Shown in pieces: positions 1 to 12,191 of a stretch of DNA of 64,000 nt. Both the position numbers and the translations under genes were made by a program. The first letter of the stretch is position 1, and every line of letters begins with the position of its first letter. The stretch spans positions 868,001-932,000 of the forward strand of contig KN832875.1 of NCBI GenBank assembly GCA_000827325.1. The letters run 5' to 3'. The notes beneath the pieces are model-generated. The model was not told where the DNA came from. It worked only from the letters and a program-made list of their open reading frames with translations, and made no database searches. The DNA comes from Oidiodendron maius Zn (taxonomy: Eukaryota; Ascomycota; Leotiomycetes; Myxotrichaceae).

Positions 1-2590
1 AACTTCCCCAGCTGCGACGGCCACTACCTTCGGCAACCTGAATTCGCATATGAGCAATGGCGTCAAGTCATCTGAAGGGAGCTTCGGATTAGACTACGGT
101 GCTTACAACCGGCCTTCACTAACTGATCTGCAAGAGGACGAACCCCTTGACGAGCTAGCCGCCAGTCCACCGGTCATTCGCACTGCAAAGCCACCCTCAG
201 GGTTCTCTCCTTTAACAGCCCCGAAGTCGCCAGCTCGAGATGGTCATCTGAAGAGTTTCATACGGGGCACCTCAAGACCCTCGTCCAAAGGTTCCGGCGC
301 GTCAAAGGACCTGGATGATGCCAGCAGTATCGGCAACGTATCTATCGAGCCTGGAGTAGCACCTACACCAGAGCTACGGCGTAAATCGTCTGGCGATAGC
401 TGGGGAAAGAAACAAGCAAGGAATCAAAAGGGTCTGATGTACATGAGTTCGAAGGAGCGGCTCCGCGAAAAGGAACTCGAACGAAAGAGAATCAGCGGCG
501 CGGGAAGCACGAAGGGACTTGGGGGAGACCGAGCTCCTGCCCCCAAGTTCGATGCGGAGTCCTTCATGGCAGAGACCGCCATTGGCGAAGAACCTGAAGA
601 ATCGCCGACGTCCAAGCTCACGTCAGCTGCCCCGAGTCCTACCATAGGTGGCACGAGTTCGGCTCTTGGTGCAACGAGCCCGGGCGGAATTGGCTCAGGA
701 AGGTTTATCCCCGCCCGGGACTCCTCTCTCCGGAAATCTACAACCTCGTCGAGTAAGCGTGCTTCTCAAAGGTTGAGTCGTCATAGCGGCAAACAACGGG
801 ATAGCGAATATGTCGAGGATGCCGCCCAGATGCTTGATTCACAAACGCCAGAGCATAGCCGGGAACGAAGCAGACGAGATCGCAGGACGGCAGACAATGC
901 GGGCGGTTCAAAGACGTTGGATCCTCTAGAGAGCCTGGAAATGCCGAAACAAAAAACCACTTCGGAAAACAAGCAGTCTGCAAGTGTGGACCAACTGCGA
1001 GTCGCCGAGGATGCAGAAGAAAGCGCGCCTTCACCCGCTGTTGCGCAACGCAAAGCACGGCCAAGTCCTGATCGTGGAGATAGTCCTTTCGGCCCAAGGA
1101 GGAAGCAAGGGAAGGTAATACCAGAGGCAATAGACACATCGTCCCAGGGGAAGAGGACTGGTTCAAAACTAAAGCGTTTGTCTGCCCCTCTAAGCCCCAG
1201 AGCTATAGAAGCAGATCCACATCAGAGAAGCAGTTCGAATCCGCTTTTAAACTCTCGGGTTGGGTCTCCTGAACCTGTTAGAGCATCTCAGATCCACGTG
1301 GATGACCGACCTACAAGCGCTGACTCCATCGACGATGCCGTTGACGCGTATCTCGGCTCCCCGCGCCTATCCCAAAAGATCATACATCCCCAATCTGGTA
1401 GAGTAATATCCTTTTCAGAAGTTGGTGACCCAGAGGGGTTCGCTGTGTTCTGTTGTGTCGGGATGGGCCTAACGAGATACATCATGGCATTTTATGACGA
1501 ACTGGCTTTGACACTGAAGTTACGGCTGATTACTCCAGACAGACCTGGAGTTGGAGACAGTGCGCCGTACACGGATGGCACTTCCACACCATTGAGCTGG
1601 CCTGGTTTGCCCCCCCACCATCATATCTAGGATAATGGCTGCTAACATTTCGTAGACGATGTTTACACTATCTGTCAGACATTAAAGATCAACAAGTTCT
1701 CCATCTTGGCCCACTCAGCAGGCGCAATATATGCTCTTGCGACTGCACTTCGAATGCCCCAGCATATCCGAGGCCGTATACATCTTCTTGCACCGTGGAT
1801 CCCCCCTTCACAGATGAACGTTATTAGTGGCCAGACTGCTTCTCCTCCCGCTAACACTCTGCCCACCTCTCAACGCATCCTTCGTGCCCTTCCTACCCCG
1901 ATTCTGAAGGCTGCGAATTCCAGCTTCATGAGTGCCACGAGCAGCTCCATAACGAGCAGTCTCCCCAAGACGCAGAAACGAGGCAAACGGAAGTCGACTG
2001 GGCGTGACACCCCTGCCCTCAGCGGAAGATCCATCCAGCCAGCAATGGACAAACAAAATCACGGCGCATCAACCAAAGCGGACGGATCGAAGCCAGGGGT
2101 CTCCGATAAGATAGCAAACAGCAAGCCGGACCCGAATTCTGAAGAGGCCATTGTGGCGGCAGCGGCCAATTCTCTTGCTCAGAAGGAGAGACAGATGACT
2201 TACGATGGACGGCTCACGCAGGCGATCTGGGACCTGGCCACATCTGGCGCAAACCCAGCCGTTGATCTCCTTGTATGTCTGGAGAGGAGACACACCATCG
2301 GGTTCCGGTACGTGGACATCACGCGTGCGGTGGTTATTCACCACGGCAGCAAGGATACTCGCGTCCCTGTCGAGAACGTTCGGTGGCTAGGCAAGACGAT
2401 GAGGCGCTGCGAGGTCCGGGTCTTGGAGGGGGAAGGCCACGGCCTCATGGCCTCCGCTGCCGTCATGGGCGGTGTCCTGATGGAGATTGCGCGGGAATGG
2501 GAGGATTGGGCCAAGGTAACTGGTCTCGGAAAGGATGAGGCTGGTCGGCGGGCTCTGAGGGAACGGGCGAGCGTCGGAGCTTTCAGATGA
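1..2590 (+). CDS. Alpha/beta-hydrolase domain protein, 5' partial
   Basis: Two exons, about 1..1604 and 1656..2590. The 51-nt intron has a GCTAAC branch site at 1641-1646, and the join gives a continuous hydrolase core. An ATG lies at 50, but the frame stays open to the left edge, so the true start is probably outside the window. The first 440 or so residues are low-complexity and rich in Ser, Arg and Pro, probably disordered. The C-terminal half is an alpha/beta hydrolase: a nucleophile-elbow sequence LAHSAGA just after the intron, a late acid-loop candidate (HGSKDTRVP) and a catalytic-His candidate in GEGHGL. A roughly 100-residue Ser/Lys-rich insert interrupts the fold after the nucleophile. 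Substrate unknown. The family assignment is good; catalytic activity is inferred. Confidence 0.85.
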
Positions 2591-3697
2591 ATTGGCGGAC
2601 GGGGATAGACATAATGGTCTGGGGGTGGTTCTGGATCCAAAAAAAGCGAGGTCGGAGGCTCTGGCGTCAGGTTTGTGATATTAGGAAGACCGTATTGCGT
2701 TGAGGGAGGTGTGGGGCTGGTCTGTTATGTTTGTTGCCGGATGTTTGGCGTGCTCTGTACTCGGATCTTTATATGGCCTGGTCTCGACCGCTGTTGGGAG
2801 GCACTGTACACACAGGGGGGCTAATGTAATTCCTGGCGGACGCCACAGTAGGTAAAATAATGTGCAATGGCAATACTGTAAAAGGGAAAAGGTCAAATAG
2901 CCACAGGTAATATGTATAGAGAGCAACCCCCCCTTTCCCCCTAGCCACGCAGGAGGCAATTACTATAATTCTCTCTCGATTGGGACAGAAAATATCTTAT
3001 GCCATTCCCATTGGCGTCGGTAATACCTGCAGTAGTCTCCGCGGCCGCCCGCTCAATAACGCGACCACGCGCCCACAGAACGAGGGACGGTCATATGTGG
3101 TACCGGACCTAGCCTACCGGACGTGTACAGTACCTCTGTCTCCGCCGTGGGCGTCCGCAGGTCCGAGGTACCGGTACCTTTGATCGCGGGCCAAGACCCC
3201 AATGCAGATCCGACCGTGGCGACGTGGGAAAAGGGAAAAGAAAGTCAGTCGAAGCATGTCTCCGCATTTCGAACCCTCTTCCTCCCTCCCCTGATAGTGA
3301 CTTACGACATAACCCTGACTCCACCTCCCGCCTTTCGCTTCCCTCTTTCCCTTCACCATATATATTGTGTGTCTGTGGCTCTAACTTTATTTTAATCATC
3401 TGTATTTGTTGTATTAACCTGCTATTTCGTCTGGGTTGCGCGCGCGCGGCGCCCCTTTTCTGTCCATCCGCTCTGATCCCACTCGCGTGCAAATCGCTGA
3501 GGGGAAGAGCATCATCTTTCTCCGCTTCCTGGAATCCCAAATTGGTGCTTCTCTCATATCCCTCCATGGCCAAGTATCATCACTCGACGTGTGAGTTCAC
3601 CCCTGACGCGCAATCATACTCCTTCCTAACTGACGGTGTCGTCCTTTTCCCCTCAACAGTCGTCGAAACTTCCCCTTTCTTTCGCAAGACCACGAGG
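2591..3697. other. Intergenic region and leader of the glutaredoxin gene
   Basis: No convincing coding sequence. The right half is pyrimidine-rich, as is common in fungal promoters and leaders. A GTGAGT at about 3593 and a CAACAG at about 3659 could bound a 5'-UTR intron. An ATG at 3566 opens a short upstream frame that does not join the glutaredoxin frame. Confidence 0.5.
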
Positions 3698-4559
3698 ATG
3701 CCTCCCCGGCGTCGCGTGAAGGTCTTCGGCATCCTGATCTTCCTCGCCGTGGTCGCGTACTTTATGTGGTCGGCCTCCCTGCGCCAGCATCGAGCCGCCG
3801 ATCTCCGGACGGCGGGCGACTTCTACGAGAAGACCCTTCGAGCACTGGACCAGAAGCCCGAGTCCCAGACGGCAGAGGCCGGGGCGGATGACAGCGAGGA
3901 GGTCTCCCGAGCAATGTCGGAAAGGTTGAAGGAGGCTGCGCAGGTTGCGAAGGACAAGGCGAACAAGAAGGCGCCCAAGCCGGACAACCCTTCTGACCTC
4001 GTCGGCGTGGGAAACGCGAGAGAGGGTGTGCGAGAAGAGAAGGGTGTCGCGGGCCGGAAGAAGTACCAGCCTGCGAGCGAGCAGGAGCCCATCAAGCAGG
4101 AGACCGAGGAGGATCACGAGGCCGAGCTTCAGCTCAATAGCATCCTCAAGAAGTCGCCGAGTAAGCCCCTCCACGATGCCAATTCGCTAGCACATTGAGC
4201 CGAAGCTAATTGATCTCCCTCATCTAACAGTCATTATTTTCTCAAAATCCTACTGCCCACACTCTCGACGTGCCAAGGGCATCCTGCTCGAAAAGTATAT
4301 CATCGACCCTGCTCCTTTCGTGGTGGAACTTGACCAACATCCCCTCGGCGAAGCGTTGCAGGCTCTGCTCGCGGAACGCACAGGAAGGAGAACTGTGCCG
4401 AATGTTCTCATAAACGGGGTTAGCATTGGCGGCGGCGACGAGGTCGCGCGGCTCGACTCCTCGCACAGCCTAATCGAGAAGGTGCAAGACTTGGGAGGGA
4501 GGAAGATACTCGATGTCAAACAGCGGCCTATCGAGGACGGGGGCTACGGTCTCAGATAG
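3698..4559 (+). CDS. Membrane-anchored monothiol/dithiol-type glutaredoxin
   Basis: Exons 3698..4160 and 4231..4559 (263 aa). The start at 3698 is the ATG directly before a basic stretch (MPPRRRVK) and one hydrophobic segment (residues about 9-25), which reads as a signal anchor. Then come about 110 charged, Lys/Glu-rich linker residues and a C-terminal glutaredoxin domain. The redox motif is CPHS in SKSYCPHSRRAK; the TVPNVLINGVSIGG loop binds glutathione in this fold. The architecture matches yeast Grx6/Grx7, glutaredoxins of the ER and Golgi lumen. The second cysteine of the classic CPYC is Ser here, so a monothiol mechanism is expected. Luminal topology and role in thiol homeostasis are inferred from the family. 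Confidence 0.88.
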
Positions 4560-5307
4560 GAAGGGCCTCTGCCATCTGCCGGGAGCGAAGAGTGTACGAT
4601 ATGAGGAATTAACTCCGGCGATTCTGGGAACCCAGAATGGCTGGGAGGCATTCTGTTGGCGTTTAGGGATAGAGAGGACTGGACGGGAATAACACTATCG
4701 GCGTTCAATATCCATTGGCAAGTGCATAGGTACGGGGAGATCACGAGCCCTATAAACTAAGTTCTGGTAGAATCTACTACATTAATACGAAGAACAGTGT
4801 CTGGTTTACTAATATCACTTCCTTGATCTACCTTGATGGTCTGTAAGGAGGCTAAGCAGCCTCGCCACTTCCTTTGTTCAGTGGGACGCACCTTGTCGTC
4901 AGCCGCGTCCGGCGAGGCCAGAAGGGCTCGACTTTGGTATATACTTACCATACTTCATCTCCTAGATACCTCGTTTCCGCCAGTGATATTTCGTCGCCTT
5001 CCATTGATCATCCTATATTGTTAGCCGAGTCCGGCCGTCTATTCACACCTCCTTGGTTATTCATTACTGTACAGACTTGACATTCGACGAATGTATCCTG
5101 TTACGCTCTTCAGCCAATCCTCGTCATAATAAGGGAAGCCCTTTTGGCAAACACTTTTTGTATCCTGGAGTCAAGGATCCCGCCGGGCCCTTGCATCATC
5201 AATCCATATCTCTCATTCAGATTCGAGATCCGGTGCCAGTAGGTCGATAAAAATATAAGATAACTTATAGCAGGTTGAGCAGCATAGCCGCGTGGGAACT
5301 CGCAAAA
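4560..5307. other. Intergenic region
   Basis: Holds the 3' end of the glutaredoxin gene and the promoter of the next gene on the same strand. Several small open frames occur, but none shows a recognisable domain or coding-like composition. Confidence 0.5.
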
Positions 5308-6366
5308 ATGACTGCGATACAAATAACTGAGACGTACAACTTATTCAGGAGCTTTCATGGGACAACTCTACCGCTGGAAGTGTGCTTGAAAATAGTAGAA
5401 GAGGTGGTGGATATTGACCCAAAGAATGTTCGAGTGTTATTATGTCTCTCTAAGGTTGGTTATACAACTTCCAAACTCTCTGTGATATGTAGTGATGCGC
5501 TCCTAGCCTCCCCCTCCGGTTGACACACCAGCCGTATCTAAGGAGACTGGATATAAGAAAGATACTGACGTAATTATCAGGGATTCCAATCTTTACTCAA
5601 AGGCTATGAACATTCGATCACCAAAAAGCTCGCAGGAGACCAAAATTTACATTACCCTATTCGGCCCTCTCTCGCCTCACCCGAATATGTTACTTTTACA
5701 CCTCTTTCGTTTCCTTGGCTCTCAGAAAGTAGGCTGAGAATTGCAATAACAACCTTCCTTGCACAGCATGACATCTCGAACTTGAAGAGGATCGGCGTAG
5801 CGGATACGACCATCCAACAGTCCAACAATAACCTATCTGAGACAGGACAACCAACCGACAGGATCAAAAAAGATACCTTGCTCATAATGTTTCAATTGGT
5901 AGATCATGCCTCAGGACTGAAGAAAATGCACTCAATTCGAACAAGACAGATCGAATTCCTCGAAATGCTCTCTGCGCTTGAACTTGCTAGGCTTGGGTAT
6001 TTTGTGAAGACATTGGGCTTAGGCTATGCTCAACACATGGATCTTCTGCCCGATCGTATTCCCATTCGCAGTATCCGCGAGCGAATATGTGTTTTTGAAA
6101 ACAAGGTTTTGCAATATGGGCCGTACTTTGCTTGGGCCGCCATTGCCGGAACAGAACGAGCGCGCAGATGGTGCCGTATTATTATGCTAGAAGGTCTAAA
6201 CGATATGAAGGCTTTTGAAAGGGGCCAATGCCGGGCCTATGCCAGTTTGCAAAGTGTTGTGTGGAAGCTCTTCTGTAAGAGAGCAGACTGTGATCTAGCA
6301 GATAGTTGGGCGGCAATGAGAGAGGCTATTGACAGAGAAACAAGCTCTGAACCAAAGCAAGCTTAG
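5308..6366 (+). CDS. F-box-like hypothetical protein
   Basis: Exons 5308..5454 and 5581..6366 (310 aa). The intron is phase 0 and joins the N-terminal LCLSK to GFQSLLKGYEHSITKK, the normal course of a fungal F-box region: LPLEVCLKIVEEV helix, then an LSK..F.SLL..YE..I.K tail. The rest has no motif I can name. F-box proteins of this type are numerous in moulds and are presumed to recruit targets to SCF ubiquitin ligases; here only the N-terminal 60 residues support that. Without the intron the first exon runs into a stop at about 5522, so splicing is needed. It lies beside a decayed gene, which suggests a variable region. Confidence 0.65.
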
Positions 6367-6578
6367 TTGACTTGTATTGTTGATTAACTAATGGTTTTGG
6401 GGGTGTATGGTGTTACTCAATGAATAAATGGAATGGCTCAAGACAGTATTCTTCAAATTGGATCACTTCAATCCCTTTGATGGATGCTAAGTTTAAAGCA
6501 ATAATATTATCATCCTAGTCTAAGTCATCCTCTATCACTTTGGACGCAAACATTGAACACTTCACTGCATCTTCTTCA

Positions 6579-7275
6579 CTACACCATCATTATGCGCCGA
6601 TCCCAAGCCGTAATACTTCCACCAGAAGCCATGGCAGATCTAAAAAGTATCTCAACCAATAACTTCAATCTCTGTCCTGTCAAGTCCGGGATAAATTTTT
6701 CCAATCCGTAGACGATAAGTTCCTCCAACTCCAAAACTGCCATCCTCTCAGCTCCATTAACAAGCTTGTCATAAAATTGAATGATATCGGCCTAATCCCA
6801 ATACTCGAGAGGACTCAATTTAAATTCGAATAGGTCAAGTACCAAGTACTTCAGATTCGGAATACATCGCCAGTCACCTTTAAATGGCAATCATAATCGC
6901 CTTTCCGGTTGTGCATACTTATCTGCGACGCTCTGATGGCAATACGAGAAATCAGATAACGATGATCATCACAGTTGTGGTACAATTCCGCGTTCTTAAG
7001 ATATCCCGATCCCATGCCTCTCCAGTCGGGACAGTAAAATAAAGTCGAGAAGACGGGTCGCCAGAGGGTCTCGGAATTCTTCCCATTCAATATCACGATA
7101 AACTCCATTGCGAACCTTGTCAAGCATGGTCGGGTCTCCGTCAAGCTCATGGAATACAAAGGTATTATGTTTGTAGTAAATCTTCTAGACTTCACGCCTG
7201 AAGTACCAGCACACGGAGAGGAACGCTCGATTAAACAGTTCGTAGTCTCCCAATAAGTTATTTATATGATTTAGC
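6579..7275 (-). pseudogene. Decayed gene of unknown family
   Basis: On the minus strand a clear coding signal can be followed from about 7275 (DYELFNRAFLSVCWYF) through LDGDPTMLDKVRNGVYRD and ATRLLDFILLSRLERHG, then in another frame through YLKNAELYHNCDDHRYL, and on to VNGAERMAVLELEELIVYG, ending near 6579. The stretch holds at least two in-frame stops (a TAG after FRREV and a TAG after LEYWD) and one frameshift near 7000. Third-position bias and amino-acid runs look genuinely protein-like, so this is a once-coding host sequence rather than noise. I do not recognise the family. The 5' part may reach further right. Confidence 0.6.
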
Positions 7276-8358
7276 TTGCTTGTAGCCCATTAAACACCCA
7301 GAATCGCATCTCATTAGAGACAGTAGACATGGATCTACATCTTAGCACCCGTGTTGAATAATGCAAAGGATGACCTCACTGGGAAGGAGTGGGTTCTAAA
7401 TTGTCGCGTCTAGTGTTATTGTGGGTAAGGCTACCATTGCCATTGATGATTCCGTTTCCACCGTCCATTCAACGTTGCTGCTGTCGCCGTAGACAACTAA
7501 TACGTCACCCGCAGGCTCGTCGTGATATTCACCTTCATGCCACAAGGGAATAAAGCCATGGCTTTCATTATCCATCTTTGAGAATGACCAAGGCATCGAG
7601 GTTGATCCAATTTGAAGACGTTAACAACGGAATTTAAATAGAGGTGGAAGTTGGGAAGACAGTGAATTTAAAGGAACGAAGAAAAAGAATGACAGAGCGT
7701 GTTAGAGATATAGTACAGAGTGGCTCATCACTTCAAGAAATATCCAGCCATTGTTCTGAATCTAGGGATGTACGGTCCCGTGCTATATTACACCCTAGAT
7801 ATTCTCCCAGTACGGATACTTCTTGTTTGACCAAGGAGACTTGTTCCCCAGATTTTTTAATGGCATAACAATTCGGCTGTCATACCGAGGGATTTAAGCT
7901 ACAAAGATGACTTTCGGAAACTTTTATGCTCCTTAATAGTTCCAAAGGGGTATAAGAGTGAGTATGGAATGACGTATACTTACTTTGCTTTAGCCTCAAC
8001 GGATGCTATTATGTAGTTCGGGTGAGGTGATGTCGGGGAGGGCAATGAGGCTGAAATATTGATGCCTTACATCCTAATTTATAAGGCACCAATTTTGTCA
8101 AATTCCAGCTCGTCGCGAACCTCCAAAATCCAGAGACGCGACTATCGATCATTATTTGCGAACTTGGCCCTGAGAACGTTTTACATTCTCCAACATTCCT
8201 CTTGGTAGGGCTGTCTTTGATAATGATAGCACCTTCCACCTGGTCCTGCAAACCTAGTGTCTGATTGCACAGAACCGGCCCACTGCCCGCGCAACCCTCA
8301 TTAGAAGAAGTCAAATACCAGGACCTGCAGCGTGGGCATGATATAAGGCTCCATCAAG
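7276..8358. other. Gene-poor stretch with possible gene fragments
   Basis: A minus-strand open frame at 7596..7396 (SFSKMDNESHGFIPLWHE...) has protein-like composition and may be a displaced exon of the decayed gene to its left, or a second fragment. Another minus frame at 8314..8009 is weaker. Nothing else is recognisable; the right end is the promoter of sfh1. Confidence 0.4.
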
Positions 8359-10199
8359 ATGACGAGCAAGAAACCTCCCCAGTCATTTATATCAAGCTAT
8401 GCACCTCGATTGCGCACTTATGCCAACCCCCTCATCACCCCAGTGATCCAACCCGTCACAGCTCTCGCCGGCCCTCTGTCGCGGACAACCAAGAGAGGGA
8501 CAATAGCTATCAACTACGCGGAGGACGGTTTCGAAGATTACGACGATGATGAAGATGAGGGAAGGAGGAGGCCAACTGGGCTAAGGAGTTTACGAAGAGA
8601 CGACTCGAACCAGGGCAAGCAAGATCCCTCGGAGAAAGTTGGCAAGGAGACATCAGTTCCAGTCGAAGTGCAGGGCATATACAGAGAATGGATTGCCAAA
8701 GGGAAGCCTGCAAAGGCTGGTTTACTAAACTATGCTCAATCGACGCTCCCGCTGACTCTAATACCAATTCGAATTGATCTCGACATACCTTCTTATACTC
8801 CTCCTGCCCCGATACCTCTGCCTCATGGCTCTGGCTATTCTCATCATCTCATTGATACGTCCTTACCAGCGTACAGAACTCAAGAGCCCACTGTACCATA
8901 CCGACTCAAGGATATCTTCTTATGGAACCTTCACGAGACCCTAACTACTACAGACCAGTTCGCACAGACCCTGGTGCAAGATCTCGACTTGCCTAACCGC
9001 GCACAGATGGCCAACGAAATCTCAAAACAGATTCGAACACAGCTTGAGGAGTACGCAGGCATTGCCCTACACCCGCTCTTCCACACCCAACAGACGACCA
9101 CAGCGAACGGCGTGGTGACATCCATCCAACCAGGTGGAGTGTCTCGAGACCTGTCCACGACCCCAGCCGCAAGTGGTAGCGCCACACCAATGCGCAATGG
9201 AAGTCAGTTAAATATGTTCTCTCCGGCAAAATTTGGGGCGAGTGGTACTCCTCAGCCAGAGATTACAGCTTCGGCTACTTCTATACCACCAGAACCTGAC
9301 TTTCACAACCCAGACGACATGTACCGGTGTATCATTGGCTTAAATATCAATCTCTCAAATCATCTCTACACGGACAGATTCGAATGGTCGCTTCTCCATC
9401 CCCCAGGAACTGCGGAAATGTTTGCAAAGCAGACCTGTGCAGATCTCGGCCTTCCTGGAGAATGGGTGACTGCCATGACCCATGCGATCTATGAAGCTGT
9501 GCTACGTCTCAAGAAGGAAGCATGTGAAAGCGGAAGTCTAGTTGGCGCTTACGGGGGCGAGATAGCTAACGACGCTGCTAACGGAGCGGAAGCTGGCTGG
9601 AGATATGATAATGAGCATCTTGCTGATGAGTGGGAGCCAAAGATTGAGATATTGTCCAAGGAGGAGATTGAAAAGAGAGAAGGCGATAGAGAGAGGCAGA
9701 TTAGGAGAGTGAGAAGGGAGACTGCGAGATTCTCATCAAACACTGGCATGATGGGAGGTACGCCTCAGACTGATAATCGGTCATACTTTGATGTCGATCC
9801 CTCAGAAGAGCGCATGGGCAGGGGCGAGCGAAGCAAGAAGAAGAGACGATTCAGGAGTTTGAGTCCACTAGCAAGATCTGGAACTCCGGGTGGAAGAGGA
9901 ACGCCAGATGTTGGAGGTATTTCCGGCTACGGTGGAGGCGGCTCGCTCAATGACTACGAGCGGAATACGTGGAGATGCTCTCACTGTAAAGTATGGGGGA
10001 CCGCTGTCTGGGCAGTTCGAGACGGACCACATGGGCCGAGGGTAAGTGTTATAAAATCCATAATCCTCTAAATTGCATGCTAACAACGCTGCAGACTCTT
10101 TGCAACAACTGCGGGTTCCAGTTCGAGCGTGACCGCAAGCTTCCGAAGTGGTCCAAAGACCTACATAAGAGCGACATACGGGCAATCGACTATCGCTAA
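8359..10199 (+). CDS. sfh1: RSC chromatin-remodelling subunit Sfh1 (SNF5 family) with GATA-type zinc finger
   Basis: Exons 8359..10041 and 10095..10199 (595 aa). The N terminus (FISSYAPRLRTYANPL, then TTKRGTIAINYAEDGF) resembles Sfh1 rather than Snf5. The SNF5 core has two imperfect repeats: about residues 178-240 (VPYRLKDIFLWNLHE...) and 320-385 (YRCIIGLNINLSNHL...). A charged, Arg-rich linker follows. The C terminus carries CSHC (540-543) and CNNC (564-567), spaced C-x2-C-x20-C-x2-C, a GATA-type finger. The 53-nt intron lies inside the finger, immediately before TLCNNC, so correct splicing is required to complete it. Expected role: core subunit of the nuclear RSC remodeller; the finger could contact DNA or nucleosomes (inferred). 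Confidence 0.92.
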
Positions 10200-10851
10200 G
10201 TGTCGACTAGTTTATGCCCATTTTTATATTGCTTTTTCTGAACTATTTAGGGTCGGTGGTATCTGGAGTCTGAGATGGGGGTACATTGCACGTATATATA
10301 CGTAAACCACAAGACGATCTGGAGAACGGCAGGAATGGATGCCACTGATCAAAAAATTTGTACTAGTTACAATTGTAAAGCATCTAATCGACCTATTGGC
10401 ATCAACATTAGTTTTCAATCGGTGTTTGTGATATGACTTTATATTACTTGACAACGTGATGAAGCGTCTCTTACCCTCGAAGCCTGAATATTCTGGTGAG
10501 CTTCATCCACATAGCTTTATTTCTAGAGATGGAAAGTACTAGGAGCATCTCACAACATAGCATGTGCTCAGTCGTTGGTGAAGAATTGTATTTGAGAGGC
10601 TCCTACATACAAGGCCATGTATATCATGCGATGCCAGATAATGGAACCATCCAACCCTCTTGACCCAAGCCCAATGCTATTGCCCATAAAAGACCTCGGA
10701 TGGCATAGACGCCTAACTGCCTTGTGCATGCCGCATAAGCTTCCGTGTTGGCTTGTGGATGATTCCTGGAGAGCTTCCTTTTTGGCTCCTCAGATTGTTC
10801 CCGAAATAGCGCCCTTTGAGAGCAATCTTGAGGACTCCCATCAAGTCACCT
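10200..10851. other. Intergenic region between convergent genes
   Basis: Lies between the 3' ends of sfh1 (plus) and the small unknown gene (minus). No coding signal recognised. Confidence 0.5.
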
Positions 10852-11433
10852 CTATTCAGTCTTCGGCCGCTTGGAAGCCACCTCCGAGTCACTATTAGCC
10901 CTGTCTCTCTTCTTGGCGACATTCTGCTCAGAAGCTTGCTTTGCAGATGGAGTAGGTACGGATATATGAGCAGCTTTCTCTCCGAGAACGTTGTCTGAAC
11001 CTTCGACTCTCGTTCCTGCGTCGACATCGATGATGATAGGGCGTGGGCGGCCGTTTTCGTCAATCATAGGGACACCACCTGCGATCCCACTCATCTGTCT
11101 CAGGCCGGTGACGATGGCCACGGCTATTTTGCATCCAGTTGCGGCTGGATCAACGCTAATCGTGTTGTTGTTGCCCGCGATGGTCACACCCGCTTTGATG
11201 GTGATGGAAACGTTGGACGTGGGCTCCTGCTCGTCATCCTCGTCCTCCTCAAACACATGGGCAGGGGGATTTGCCATGAGCGAGTGGCCAAATTGATTTG
11301 CCATGGCGTATGATGGTGGTGGAGAGTTGGGCTGTGTGCGATGAATCTGCTCAAGTATTTTGTTTTGTTGTTCTGGAGTGACGTCCAGAGAGGAGATCAG
11401 GAGATCAGATAAAGATGTTGCGGAGGGAGACAT
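10852..11433 (-). CDS. Conserved-looking hypothetical protein, 193 aa
   Basis: Single exon, ATG at 11433, stop TAG. The N-terminal third is polar, with an acidic run (EEDEDDEQE). The middle (residues about 80-155) alternates hydrophobic and polar residues (VSITIKAGVTIAGNNNTISV, then PRPIIIDVDAGTRVEGSDN), suggesting a small beta-rich domain. The C terminus is basic with a likely nuclear signal (AKKRDRANSDSEVASKRPK). The mix of an ordered glycine-rich core and charged tails reads as a real gene. No family is recognised and no function is proposed. It is transcribed in the same direction as rpn13, 758 bp downstream of that gene's stop. Confidence 0.7.
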   Translation of the reverse strand: MSPSATSLSDLLISSLDVTPEQQNKILEQIHRTQPNSPPPSYAMANQFGHSLMANPPAHVFEEDEDDEQEPTSNVSITIKAGVTIAGNNNTISVDPAATGCKIAVAIVTGLRQMSGIAGGVPMIDENGRPRPIIIDVDAGTRVEGSDNVLGEKAAHISVPTPSAKQASEQNVAKKRDRANSDSEVASKRPKTE

Positions 11434-12191
11434 AGCGAAATGTGGTTGCGGAGCAGAACCCGCCGAGGGACTGCTCGATAGTGAATAAAATATTCCTCCG
11501 TAGATTAGCCTTACAGCTCAGGAGACGCTTTGTGAAGAGAGGCTAGAGCGAACAGATGCTTGGAGAAGGACTGAAAAGACACATGAAAGGCGTGGCTTAG
11601 AGATCTTATATACATAAAGAAAGAGCATTCTTATAGTCTACTGACAATGGTAGAATAAGATGGACTGCCTACATCCTTCATATTGTCACCACAACGAATA
11701 GGGACTTCCTTATTCAACTGTAGAATAATACCAGATGCAGTCGATGTTCGATCGTCATAGTCACGAATCAGCAACAGGCATGACCGCTGCGATCCCAGGT
11801 AGACGGTCAGGATGCTTGCCCCATTTGCCATGGATTACGACTGTCAGTGAAACCTCATCTGCCTTGAGTAGCTTCGTATTGTCCATGTTATGTTGTGTCA
11901 GGCCAAGTGAATTTGTTGTCTTTCTATTGACACTTGCTTAGCATTGTTGTCGGCATTCCTATTGTTTCCGGCATTCTTAGCGAGTACTAGCGTCGTCCCC
12001 TATTCCAGGCCATGTATCGGAGAATGCAGGTGGCGGGAACCGATCTCAGTGTTGTGATAGAGATGGGTCTGAGGAGTCTTAGAAAATTGGTAGAGGAGGA
12101 CACACAAATTGCCGAGTCTGTTCTATTATGAAGGTCTATGGTACCGAGGTATAATACACCAGAAGCAGAGTACAGTCTATCATTCAACTGC
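11434..12191. other. Intergenic region
   Basis: Promoter of the 193-aa gene plus the 3' end of rpn13. Only short overlapping open frames with no recognisable content. Confidence 0.5.

Noticed and set aside
738-1166. Minus-strand open frame inside the hydrolase gene
   Set aside because: Antisense shadow of a long coding exon with no domain of its own.
3566-3698. Upstream ATG of the glutaredoxin gene as the true start, using a GTGAGT..CAACAG intron
   Set aside because: Joining that exon leads into a different frame from the signal-anchor start at 3698, so it cannot encode the glutaredoxin.
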